Part shown: piece after piece, positions 50,286-60,110 of the stretch
Numbering within the stretch: position 1 is the stretch's first letter
Layout of the letters: each line of letters opens with the position of its first letter
DNA from: Catonia carolina
Taxonomy: Eukaryota; Arthropoda; Insecta; Hemiptera; Achilidae
NCBI GenBank assembly: GCA_035578175.1
Contig: JAQMRL010000010.1
Span: 35,534,784-35,598,783 of the forward strand
DNA: 64,000 nucleotides
Reading direction: 5' to 3'
The notes under the pieces: model-generated
What the model was told of the DNA's origin: nothing
Databases searched by the model: none
Seen by the model: the letters and a program-made list of their open reading frames with translations, nothing else
Made by a program: the position numbers and the translations under genes

Positions 50286-51021
50286 CCGGTGATTCAAAGA
50301 AATGGGAAATTTTGAAATTTGTGTTGGTAGCCGTGGGTGATTGTTAACTATGAGTAACTTACGCTAGTCTGTCCACGCCACCTTGCAACATTTAGTTGTC
50401 ATGGACACTTGGAGTGATGCACAACGTACTTTTGCAAATAAAGCGTTTTACAATAACAGCGAGAGGGTAGAGGCGGCACTTAGCGAATTCCGCCGCCATT
50501 TAAATGTAGGACTTCACGATCGTGTTCCATCAGCACATGCTTGACGCCTTTTGTTGCGCAAAACCTACAGACATTTCCACAAATGTTGAACACGTACTGC
50601 ACGAATATCGATGGCAGCTGTACGCCAATTGTTTGGCGAACGTGAAATTTTGAGAAATGGTGATAATCCATGGCCTCCCAGAACCGTCTGCTTGTGATTT
50701 ATTTTTGTGGTGTCACCTTAAAAACAAAATGCATCTTAGTCGACCTGCTACAACGGAAGAATTGAATGTCAAAATCCGAGAAGCAATTGCCGAAATTTAT
50801 GTTGAGATGTTACGTCAATCCATGCACAATGTAACGAAAAGATTGCAGGAATGTTTGCATAAAATGGAGCTCACCGGTCATCTTCAAGAAATAAATTGTA
50901 CTGTATTATGTATTCTTAAATGGCATTATTTTTACTATTTAATGGCAAATATAAATTTATTAAAATTTTTTTTCGTAAAATTATTAATTTTCAAAATTTC
51001 CCGGTTCTTTGAATCACCTGG
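50286..51021 (+). mobile_element. Internally deleted Tc1/mariner-type transposon
   Basis: 736 bp between TA dinucleotides at 50284-50285 and 51022-51023, with terminal inverted repeats of about 33 bp. The left TIR begins CCGGTGATTCAAAGAAATGG. The right, reversed, begins CCAGGTGATTCAAAGAACCG. The 5' part (ATG at 50401) reads MDTWSDAQRTFANKAFYNN, SERVEAALSEFRRHLNV, then a stop. This is the helix-turn-helix N-terminus common to insect mariner-like transposases (DUF4817 type). The 3' part (from about 50660) reads PSACDLFLWCHLKNKMHLSR, PATTEELNVKIREAIAEI and QSMHNVTKRLQECL, the usual C-terminal end. The middle, including the first two catalytic Asp residues, is deleted, so it is a non-autonomous derivative. 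Confidence 0.88.
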
Positions 51022-51031
51022 TACATTTTAG
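50401..51031 (+). pseudogene. Remnant mariner-type transposase (N- and C-terminal pieces)
   Basis: About 41 codons of N-terminal HTH region from ATG 50401 end at a TGA. A middle piece with NVEHVLHEYRWQLYAN is in another frame. The C-terminal piece, open from 50657, starts at WPP/LPEPSACD and so keeps only the last part of the catalytic core. The last ~40 codons before 51031 run through the 3' end of the element into the right TIR. The element cannot make an active enzyme but may still be mobilised through its ends. Confidence 0.8.
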
Positions 51032-51845
51032 AGAATAGATCTTCAGTAATATTTTGCAATTCGTTTATGCCGGCCTATAGTAAATGTTACAACAGAAAAT
51101 CATTTAAAAAAACAATGGTCGTTATTAAGACAAGTTGTAACTTAATGATAGAATTAATAATAAACTGAAATATGAAATAATTTAAAAAGTAAGTCCTAAG
51201 TAAGTAGGAACTTAATGACAATTTAAGTTTTTTAAGAAGGAAGTAGTTTTAGCTATGTTAGAATTTAACAGTAAGAGGTATTCAATGGCGAATAACCGTA
51301 TGAACATCAAGATAAGCAAACATTGTGGGGTAAAATGTAACTAATGAGTGAATTACATAAAAGTGAAACCTAGGTAACTTTAAAAAAGCACAATAAAACA
51401 GTATTAGAAGCAATGAAGCTGTGACTATAAAAGCGAACGCAGAAGTTAGCTGTGTTGAAAAAAGACGAGTGATTTAGCCTTACTAAAATTCAAATTCAAA
51501 AGAGAACTCATGGCAAGCTGAAATAGAAGTATAGAAAAATGTATCTGAAACATTATGAGACACAATGATTATTTCATTGTGGATATTTTAATGATATGAT
51601 TCTGAGTTAGAGAAAGCCGCACACTTGGTTGTAGATGATGAAACCCCAAAATTCAGTATTTACGTCAAAATGAAACAAATGATTAATGATAATAACTTAT
51701 GAACTGAGTAAAAAAAATAAATCCTTTGTAGAATAACAATATTTAATTGTTAAATGTAGATTATTAACAGTAAAATTATTAGTTTCTAAAATTATAAATT
51801 TAAAATTCTATGGATATATAAATTATTGAATACATAATTACTTAC

Positions 51846-51877
51846 CTCGCTGCGTGGTGGGAAGGCGCAAGTGAATG
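51846..51877 (-). promoter_or_regulatory. Putative 3'-UTR splice donor just after the shakB stop
   Basis: On the minus strand the 32 bases after the TAA run into GAG|GTAAGTAAT at 51846/51845, close to the ideal donor. If used, it places an exon junction only about 32 nt past the stop, inside the roughly 50-nt limit below which nonsense-mediated decay is normally not triggered. No matching acceptor was identified. The site could also be a chance match in AT-rich DNA. Confidence 0.5.
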
Positions 51878-52103
51878 TTACGCGTCCTGCAGGTCCGTCT
51901 TGTGATGGCCAAGTCTTGCAGCTAATTCGTGCATTACATCACGAAAAATAATAGCATCGATATTTTCGCCTAACATATAAAATAAAAACCAATCACCCAT
52001 TTTCGATCGCCTCACGATGGCGTCTATCGCATCTCGTCTTATTAACCTGAAACGGATCCGCAGGAGGTATACCCTCATCCTTGGGCTCAGGATTATCACT
52101 ATC
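51878..52103 (-). CDS. shakB: shakB last coding exon: end of TM4 and cytoplasmic C-terminus
   Basis: The coding part starts after a long pyrimidine tract and acceptor TTTTATTAG. Its first G completes the Arg codon left by the upstream exon (AG|G). The reading continues [35 protein letters not shown] and [10 protein letters not shown], ending KTDLQDA and TAA at 51880-51878. Fly shaking-B also ends in a short tail closing on QDA, with a slightly longer linker before it, so this stop looks native and not a truncation. The exon does not stop at the TAA: a consensus donor GCGAG|gtaagt lies 32 bp further on at 51846/51845, which implies a spliced 3' UTR or an alternative terminal exon. Confidence 0.92.
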
Positions 52104-52991
52104 CTAATAAAAGAAAAGAAAACAAAATATATTAATTATGTATACCGTAAGTTACATAAAACGCACAAGATGTCATATAACACGTTAATTACAGTTGTTG
52201 AGTTTTAATGGTAACTCTAACCTTGAGAACACCGTGATGGAGTGGGTAGCAGTGCGGGGTCATTATCGTACATTTCTACAAACATCTTTCACACATTAGT
52301 CATAACAAAAATAAATCATTCCGTTGAGAAGTGATTGTTTGATTGAATATATTTTAATGGTAGTTTTAAATATAGCCTATTTCTATATTTCATGAAATAT
52401 TATTTTCAATTTCGAATTCACGTACTAGGTAAGTATATATTTACCAACGCGGACGATGTTTTTAGTTACACTAGTAGCAGACAGGCTCGGCTGGGTGAGA
52501 GACATTGTTTAACCTCACGGATTGTACCCACTTCATTATAAATAAACTACTGTAGAAAAACCTAGTAGAGAACAATAAAATTGTAAATTAATTTGGGATG
52601 TAAATAGATTTTTTGTGTTTGGTACTACAGTGAATGTGGTAACATACTTGTTATGTATTATCTTCTTTTTAACAGCTGATAAGTAACAAATATAAACCAA
52701 AAGAGCGTTTCAAATAACATATCTACGGTTCCCTTCCATGCCCCGCTGACAGTGTGTAAATTTTTTTAACCCGATATTTCCCTTGTAGTATTATATTAAC
52801 AGTTCCGTAAGAGGTGGAGGGTTTTTTGCTGTTGCCGGATCAAGTGGCCAGGCGGCGGGTTTTTGGTTGTTAGGCGGTTACGGCCTCCTTGAGGCTGGAC
52901 GAGGACGTCTCAATTGAGTCCAACACTACTTCCCCCCATCGTGAGGGAGTGAACATGAGTTTTCTCGCCGCCTCAGATACAAAGTAAAACT

Positions 52992-53338
52992 ACTTTACTA
53001 AGTAAAACGAGGAGTTAGGTGGTTTACCTATGCCTTCCTCATTGAGCGCAAAAGTTTGCTATCGGCATGCCAGGTTCTCTGAAAAGTATCTACTTTATAA
53101 TACTGCAAATGGCATCTTCACTTCATTCACTGCAGTGTCTGGTTGTATAATAAAATTCATTACGCTCAGAGAACATACCTCGTGACTAGTGTTTTTTACA
53201 CCTCTACCTCTTCTGTTCTTAAAATCTTTAATCATATAATTGCCTGACAATGTGATAAGAGATATAACTATTTTTTGTAGCCCATGAAACTAGCAGATCG
53301 AGTGCAAATAATTTAGCACTGTACCTGTCTGTTATGGG
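52992..53338 (+). repeat. RepA interspersed repeat, copy 8 (5'-truncated, in shakB intron)
   Basis: Starts abruptly at CTTTACTAAGTAAAACGAGG, missing the hairpin head, and runs to the normal end CTGTCTGTTATGGG. This 5' truncation is the pattern left by target-primed reverse transcription. It lies antisense to the innexin gene. Confidence 0.83.
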
Positions 53339-54902
53339 AATTACGAATTATTATATTAAAAATACAAGATTGATCAAATAAAATCAATATGGCGACATAG
53401 AAATTAGTGTTTACAAGTGAGATTAGTTATTAAAACGATTGAAAGAGATTGGGAGAAATCTTATATAAATCATTTTAAGAAGGAAAGCTATTTGGCTGAG
53501 ACAATCTAATAAGAGGATAAGGTTTAGTTAAAAATATGTTTGAAGGATCAGTAAAAAGCAAAAAAAAAGGATGTCGAAGAAACAAGGTTATATTTAAAAC
53601 GACGTACAAGCTATCAAGGAATTAAGAAGATTCTGGAAAACTAAAAAACTTTGAAGACAAATTTGGCGAACGGGATCTGCCCCAGGGCACATGATGAGGA
53701 ACTATGACAAGTTTTGGTAATAATAGAATAAATTGAATGTGTGAATATGTATTGCTTATTAAAACTCTTAGAGAAATGTTATTTATCTTTGAATCATAAC
53801 CCTTGTGATTCAAACAAGGCAACCACACAAAATGTAAATATTTTATAATGTACTTTATTCGCGTTATTTTTAAATTTTCTGAAAATACGAGTCTTAAGAA
53901 AATTTATGTAAAAATTTCATCTGGTCTTTATAATTTATTTAAATAAACAACTTATAGAAAATAATTCAAAACTCTTTTGAAGTTTAATATTAAATTGAAG
54001 TGTATTTTATTGCATTATATTTATAGAATAAAGTAATAAACACTGTTGTTAAAAATAATAACATTGGTTTATTCATAAATTACAAACCAATATTTCTGCT
54101 TTTGATAAGAAGTAAAAATATGGACTTCATAACTTAAATAATATGTTGTGTTAATATTAGAAAATAAATTTTGTATCATTGTTCTTAAACCATAATTTCT
54201 CTCTTTAAAAGTGTAATACTTTCTAACTGGTTAGTAAAATGAAGGTTTCTCATAATTGAAATATAGATGCTTTTTACAAGGTCTGCCATGTTGAAAATAC
54301 TTTTGAGCATAATGTGTATACTCTCAGAAGAAAAGCTTCGAAAGAAACAGCATAAACTACAACGTTTTATTTTCCAATCGTTCTTAATGATTAGAAAAAC
54401 TTGTACTGTCCTTCCAGACAAATTCTTTTTAATATCTTTAAGAACAGTTAAGGATGTACATTATGAAACGATTGGTTAATGTAGACATCCGTGAAAAACT
54501 ATCATTGCAGCAGTTTATACAAATCATCGTTGTATAGCTCAAGGCAAATCGGAATCAGGATTTGGAACAAATCTTGAAGTGACGTTACAAACTAGGTAGT
54601 TGAAGAATATTGGGGTGACCTAGAAACAGATGGAGGGATGTCTTGATTCCTGACCAGGTAAATGCCTAATCCGTGTGTGGGAGAAACTTATAAACGTAGC
54701 GGCGAAAGTAGCATAAAGTAGAAAAGCATGGTAAACTACTTCACTACAATTTTACTTAATAAAATTTCTTTATATTCAAATCAGCCATATGGAGAAGACA
54801 TATTTAATACACAAAACATAAACCAAAAAAGACACGTAGGTAGGAAGGAAATCAAACCCTTAAATAAAAAACATTTCCGATGTATAAATACATTGTTGAT
54901 GT

Positions 54903-55251
54903 GTTGTTGTTTCGGTTATCAGCCGAAAGGCCGGTTTAAACCTCTGAGAATTTACTAAGTAAAACGAGGAGTGAGGTGGTTTACCATGCCTTCCTCACTG
55001 AGTTGAGAAGTATGCTTATCGGCATGCCAGGCCCTCTGAAAAGCACATATTTTCCACCTTGCAAATAACACCACTTCATTCACCTCAGGGTCTGGCTGTA
55101 TAAAAGTTCATGACTGAAATTTATTACTTTCAGAGGAAATAACTCTGATTAGTGTCTTTTACGCCTCTACCTGTTCTCTTTAATGATTCAGTCATTTAAT
55201 TGGTTGGCTATGTAATAAAAAATAAAACTATTTTTGTAGCCGTGGAACTAC
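54903..55251 (+). repeat. RepA interspersed repeat, copy 9 (in shakB intron)
   Basis: Starts GTTGTTGTTTCGGTTATCAGC and carries all main blocks as far as TTTTTGTAGCCGTGGAACTA. The terminal CTGTTATGGG is missing, so the 3' end has decayed or been deleted. Confidence 0.82.
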
Positions 55252-55342
55252 AATAACTACGTAAATATATTAAGATTAATAACTAATTTATTTGTTGTAA
55301 CTATTATATTTAAAAGATTTAATAACTATTCTTACAACTTAC

Positions 55343-55631
55343 CTATATAAAACGACACCTAATGTTAATACACCAAGAATGAGAAACCAGAACCAAAGAA
55401 AGATATATATCTTTTCATTTACTACATTTAAGGGAAGTATACAAACTGCGTCATGTCTTTCTACTTCCCCCGAAACACCATATTTGTAAAAAGTGCACTT
55501 GGTCATCCTCGGGAAGATAAAGATCATCGGGTCGATCCTTTCTTCCTGGTCGCTCTCCATGAACGAAACCACGTCGATCCCGAATGTCAAAAAGGCACCG
55601 TCAAAGAACCTGTTCATCAGGAACATTTGGC
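55343..55631 (-). CDS. shakB: shakB internal exon: TM3, extracellular loop 2, TM4
   Basis: A 289-bp exon with acceptor TTAATTTTCAG at its 5' side and donor TATAG|gtaagt at its 3' side. The first two bases, GC, complete a Gly codon begun by the G at 61980, giving [13 protein letters not shown] across the junction. It encodes the rest of membrane segment 3, then extracellular loop 2 with [14 protein letters not shown] and [14 protein letters not shown]. Loop 2 carries the two cysteines expected of innexins, in KCTF and [18 protein letters not shown] then opens membrane segment 4, and the exon leaves AG of an Arg codon at its end. The strongest recognisable part is [11 protein letters not shown], a near-invariant innexin block. 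The ORF is uninterrupted. Confidence 0.93.
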
Positions 55632-55879
55632 CTGAAAATTAACAAATTAAGTATAATTATTATCTGCTGATATCTCTGTATATTATTAATTTATAATTGA
55701 AAGGTTTTTTGTGTATATTTGCCAATTTCATGGCAATTCTATTGACCTTGGTGTACATCATTAAAATTTCTAGGCTTGCTATGATTTATTTTACTAACCA
55801 GTGTGATTTACTGTAGGGAAGTTGGAAGAGTTTGGAGAAAAGCTGCAAAATATTACCATATTTTTTATCGTTCAGTACC

Positions 55880-56072
55880 TTTTAGTTTAGGTAACCACAG
55901 ATTTAGGTACATTTTTTATTTGGCGCCTTTCACTAATGATTAAAATTACGTTGTTTTTTGACGTTAATTTTTGTTTATTTCTAATGTTTTATTACTAATA
56001 TTAGGTTATATTGTTAATTATTTGGACTGGCAAGAGAAAGTCGTGTGAGTGTTTAACACCAGATTTTTTTTT
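55880..56072 (+). repeat. RepE 3'-end fragment in shakB intron
   Basis: The conserved end AGAGAAAGTCGTGTGAGTGT then TTAACACCAGATTTTTT is at 56033-56072. It is preceded by ATTAGGTTATATTGTTAATT and CTAATGATTAAAATTACG, which match the last ~150 bp of RepE copy 1. It is otherwise 5'-truncated. Confidence 0.6.
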
Positions 56073-57006
56073 TTTTAATAATTCTTCAACAGAGAATGAA
56101 AATTTGGTTATGAATTTTCCAGAAAGTTGTACCGCAATCAAATTTGATTGTGATTTAAGTAAATTCGTAAATAATTACATTTATTTATTGTTATTTACTC
56201 GTATTTGTGCACTTATAATAAAAATATGTAATGTGAAAATTCATCAAACGTTGTTTGTAGTAAGCCATTCACTATTTCCCGATTTTTTCCCGTTCAAAAT
56301 TGGAACGAAACGCACGATGAATAATATATATACCATCCATGGCAATATGGTTGGGGCGGTCGTAGTTTTGATTTTCTACGTAAACCACCACCTGACTCCA
56401 CTTCTCTATCTAAAATCCTCATACCTACAGGCCTCTATCTTGTTTGTTATTGGTGTCTAGAATTCTTAGTTATTGAATACAAGAAAACAAAAGAACCCCT
56501 AAATCAGTTCGATTGTTTTTCTTTGTCAAATTTTTAATAATTTTATTTTCTTATCTACGAGTATGAGTACTTGATTACTTTTTAATTAATTTATTATAAA
56601 AGGCGAATGAAAATTATGTTAATATGTAACATATTTCTCTTTTATTTTTCAGTTTTATTTCAGAAAAGAATTAAACTGTAGAAATACACAACGAGAAAAT
56701 ATTTGTGTATAGTTGTGTATCAAGTTCTGTTTTTGTCAGAAGAAATTACCCTATGACAAAATGTCGCTGGAATTTTGTACAATAACCTTATTCCAGTATC
56801 ACTGTAAAATTATTTGTGGATTTTGTGGTAAATGTATTTGTTATAATGTCCAAATCTGGATTTCTGTGATTCTTTCATTTTTAGGGAATAAACTAACAGC
56901 ATATACTGCCTGTAAAAAAATCAATATAATATTTTGCTATAAAAATCTTAAACTCCCACTTTGAATTCGATTGATCCATTATTATATGTTTTCTGTATGC
57001 CATTAT

Positions 57007-57546
57007 CAAATCCGAATTCCCTGAAGGGTTACACAATTCTTCCACTCCTGATTGGCTCTAGCGCGCCAATCTGACAAGACATATTCCTCCGTAGTGTCAA
57101 CTTCACTCCGATTTCACAGTTAGTTACTACACAGTCTACTATGAACTTTTTAGAGTTACTTAATAATATTCGAACGGAATAGCTGAGTTCCTTCAGGAAA
57201 GGGGGTTATTGCATAATTTCAAATGTGACAACTAAAAAAATATGTGTGAAACACTCCTACGACTTTCTCTTCCCGATGTAAATAATTAAAAATAAAACGT
57301 AATATTAATGTAGTAATAGAAAAAAATTAAATTAAAAAAATATAACGTAATAAAAAATGTAGCAATAGCAAAATAAAACAATCAAAATAAGAAATAAGAC
57401 AGAACGAGTAACATAGTACTATATACTGGGGCTGAAAAGGACGTGTGTATGCGTGTGTGAGTGTGTCTATCTCAGTATGAGTATTCAGTAAGGCAGGGAG
57501 TGGAAGAAATAATTACGTGTGTAACCCTTCAGGGAATTGGAATTTG
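57007..57546. mobile_element. 540-bp TIR-bounded element in shakB intron (family T3)
   Basis: The left end AATTCCCTGAAGGGTTACAC followed by ATTCTTCCACTCC (57015-57048) is mirrored at 57496-57537 as GGAGTGGAAGAAATAATTAC, then GTGTAACCCTTCAGGGAATT. Similarity extends a few bases outward through CAAATCC / GGAATTTG. The interior includes a short RepE-like end in reverse (57240-57290) and A-rich sequence. No transposase was seen. Confidence 0.65.
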
Positions 57547-57549
57547 GTA

Positions 57550-58060
57550 GTTCCTAGCGCCACAATTTGAATTATAGTTGAAGGGTTGAGGGCGCCGCTG
57601 TAGCTTGTATCGTAACCGCTCATCGCACACTCTCCGCCAGTACGCGCCGTAGACAGTCGGTTCGTCCGCTTTATTGATTGCAACGCCTTTCCGCACACCC
57701 GGAAAACGGAATACAACCTTGAAGTCTCCTGTGAAGAAATCGCTCCTTGGAAGAAGACAGGAGTGTAGCGAGTATACCTATCACTTATTCTTGTCCTTCC
57801 TGTTTTACCCCCCCCCCCCCCACTCGTCACAAGTACTATTCACACTGGAAAGGGAGGTAAGAGGCTGCTTCATTTTGTATTTTTGTACATCGCATTCCGG
57901 GTAAGCCAACCAAATAAAATGTGCACAAGACGCGCAGCAGAACACGCATCGTATACAGTCCACTGCTGTGGAGGAGGTTCCCGCAAGATCCTTCCTTGAT
58001 TTCGTTTTTGTCTCCGATCGGAGACAAACGCACCGCACAACGCACGCAACCGCGTTAAAA
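57550..58060. other. CpG-richer patch in shakB intron, function unknown
   Basis: This stretch has many CG dinucleotides (GGGCGCCGCTGTAG, CAGTACGCGCCG, ACGCGCAGCAG, CGCACCGCACAACGCACGCA) in a window otherwise poor in CpG, plus a run of about 14 C at 57809. Several overlapping ORFs of 66-105 codons run through it on the minus strand and one on plus, as expected from low stop density, so none is called. Possible readings are an alternative promoter or first exon, or an old GC-rich element fragment. Confidence 0.45.
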
Positions 58061-58094
58061 ATAGTGGCATACAGAAAACGGAAAAAACCCGTTT

Positions 58095-58520
58095 TCGGGG
58101 TTATTATATGGTGTAGAGGCTTGGATCAAAACGAGATAAGATGACTTGAGGTGTATTAGAGATGTGGTGTTACTGGAAATTTCTGATGATATCTTCAGTA
58201 TAAAGTACTGGCGTAAAGAGTAATGTCTGACCAGATTAGGTAAAGTACCAAATGAGGACATTAGAAGGTTGAAGCAAGTGCAAGAGGATGTAATTATACA
58301 AATAGAGGAAACGTGGTTGCTATGGTATGAACATGTCAGAGAAACGGAGGCCGGATTGATTCATTAGACAACGGAAAGGAAACCCAGGATAAGGAGGAGA
58401 TTGATAGGCTGTAAAAATTATTGAGAGATAAGGTGAACGAGGCTATGGAAGAGGGAGGCTTCAGTGATGGAGATTGGGAGAATAGCTGCACATATTTTAT
58501 TAATAAAAAATTGTGGACAG
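58095..58520 (+). mobile_element. LINE endonuclease-reverse transcriptase remnant (craniofacial-development-protein-2-like)
   Basis: Reads GLLYGVEAWIKTR then a stop, later LLWYEHVRETE near 58320 and DKVNEAMEEGGFSDGDWENS near 58430-58490. These are landmarks of the RT family often mis-annotated as craniofacial development protein 2. Several stops and frame changes make it non-functional. It lies in the large shakB intron on the opposite strand. Confidence 0.75.
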
Positions 58521-59534
58521 ATGTAATGAAGAATTTAGAAGTCTTGGTGAGATTCGATATGGACATGTAAATAGTGAGGTTAGTTGAACACAGACACTGG
58601 AGCACTTTTGTCGTGTGAAGAGAGACGGAACGTACAGATTGATTTAAAAATTTTTAATTATCTTTCACAGAAAAATCTTAAGAAAATTTTACAGAGCCGT
58701 TAAGTATAGTTTGTTGAGAATTTAGGTCGAAATTCTTCATATAAAATTAATAATATTTTCTACTTCTGATTTATTTTGAAATTCATACAAAAGGTAAATA
58801 TGTTTAAAATAAGAAGTTTTTAAAAATAATTTGGGCATGAAAATCAAAATCAAAACTGGTTATAAAAATAGATTTAGATTCGGTTGAAGTTTTTTGAGTT
58901 AAGTTTAGGTTAAGTTTTGATTGTTTTTGTAAGTTAGTGTGTCTTGAGGTATCATTTATTTTAAAATACATTCTACTAGTAACTGTTTCTTTAATTGTGT
59001 TGAATGTAGTTAACTTAATGATAAATTGAGATTTGACAGATGAACTATTGTTAGCTTTCATTGGCATGTCTTTCGTGCTGAATATAATACACCCTGGTTT
59101 TAGTGACTTACTGACGTACACACGTCTAAATCTAATGTGTAAATACTAACGTACACTTATTCAGTTTTCATCAGCTTCTAATTTATTCTTAAATTAAAAA
59201 TGATGAATTGTATTTCTGATTCTTGTCAAGTGTATTCTTGTTTGCTTCGTTAAAACAAGATGCCATTTAAATAAAGGTCACTTTAGCGTATTTTAAATAG
59301 CGATAAAACAGTTTTGTTTGTTGTATTGTATTATCCGAAACATTTCTTTAAAAACCATTGATAAATTATTTATAAAATTTAAGCCAAATGTTTTGGGTTC
59401 TTTTTTTAATACCTAGCCTATATTTAAGAATAAAAATTTATTCATTTGAATTTTACATATTTTCCAAACATTTTTGTTACAAATATGGTTTTTTTATTCT
59501 TCATTATTGTTTAATATATCCCTATTCTTTTTCT

Positions 59535-60110
59535 GGATGTTGGCGACCATCCGCTATTGTGAACTTGTTGACCTTTCTATATGGCACAACTCTGCAGATC
59601 TTTTATCAAACCAAGCTCTGAAATTGACGAGCCAGAAAATTCTGTCATTAGTTCTTTTTCCAACTATCTTTCCTTGCAGGATGCGTTGTAGATCTTCATA
59701 AAAGTTTTATTCCTCATGATGTGCCCAAGATACTGACGCTTAATATGACATTTGTTTCACCTTTAGTCCTTTACTCATTCTCCGTAAGACTTCCATGTTG
59801 GCGGATTTCCACGTCTATAGTATCCTCAAGATTCTTTTACACAGTCAGAGTTTAAGGATTCGAGTTTGTACTCGAGGTAGTCGCCCTGTTTAAAGTCCAC
59901 ATCTTTACACCATCCAAAAAGCTGAGAACATATAGTATCTCTGGAGCCGCAGTTTGGTTTGTAGGATTACGTCGTGATTCTTAAATTCTGAGCTCATTGT
60001 ATTAAAGCCAGTTTTGTTTTTTCTAAAACGATGTGAGTTTCCCACTCCACGTTGATAATGGTAACCAGGTATAGATATTGCGAGAATCATTCAGTTTTTG
60101 TCTAATTATG
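59535..60110 (-). mobile_element. LINE reverse-transcriptase remnant (family L-B, minus strand)
   Basis: The minus-strand reading contains LQTKLRLQRYYMFSAFW, NMEVLRRMSKG, a LQRILQGKIVGKR block, DRIFWLVNFRAWFDKRSAEL and MVANIQ. They appear in the order of the RT C-terminus but in changing frames. It resembles the 36515 and 22155 copies. The 3' end is at about 59535 and no clean tail is visible. Confidence 0.72.

Larger units (their letters stand above)
52104..55342 (-). other. shakB intron (3239 bp) containing two RepA copies
   Basis: The intron runs from donor gtaagt at 55342 to acceptor TTATTAG at 52104. It contains RepA copies at 52992-53338 and 54903-55251. It also holds a GC-richer patch at about 52800-52990 rich in short GGC/CGG runs, which looks like a fragment of some other element but was not identified. 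The rest is AT-rich with no recognisable coding sequence. Confidence 0.85.

Noticed and set aside
56011..56460. 149-codon plus-strand ORF, the longest in the window
   Set aside because: Low-complexity Phe/Ile/Asn-rich product that starts in a repeat end with a poly-Phe run. It lies in the shakB intron and has no recognisable domain.
57513..57830. 105-codon minus-strand ORF
   Set aside because: It begins in the poly-C run (poly-Gly) and ends inside the T3 inverted repeat. Low stop density from higher GC explains it.
58804..59121. 105-codon minus-strand ORF
   Set aside because: Ser/Thr/Lys/Asn-rich with no domain, no splice logic and base composition like the surrounding intron.
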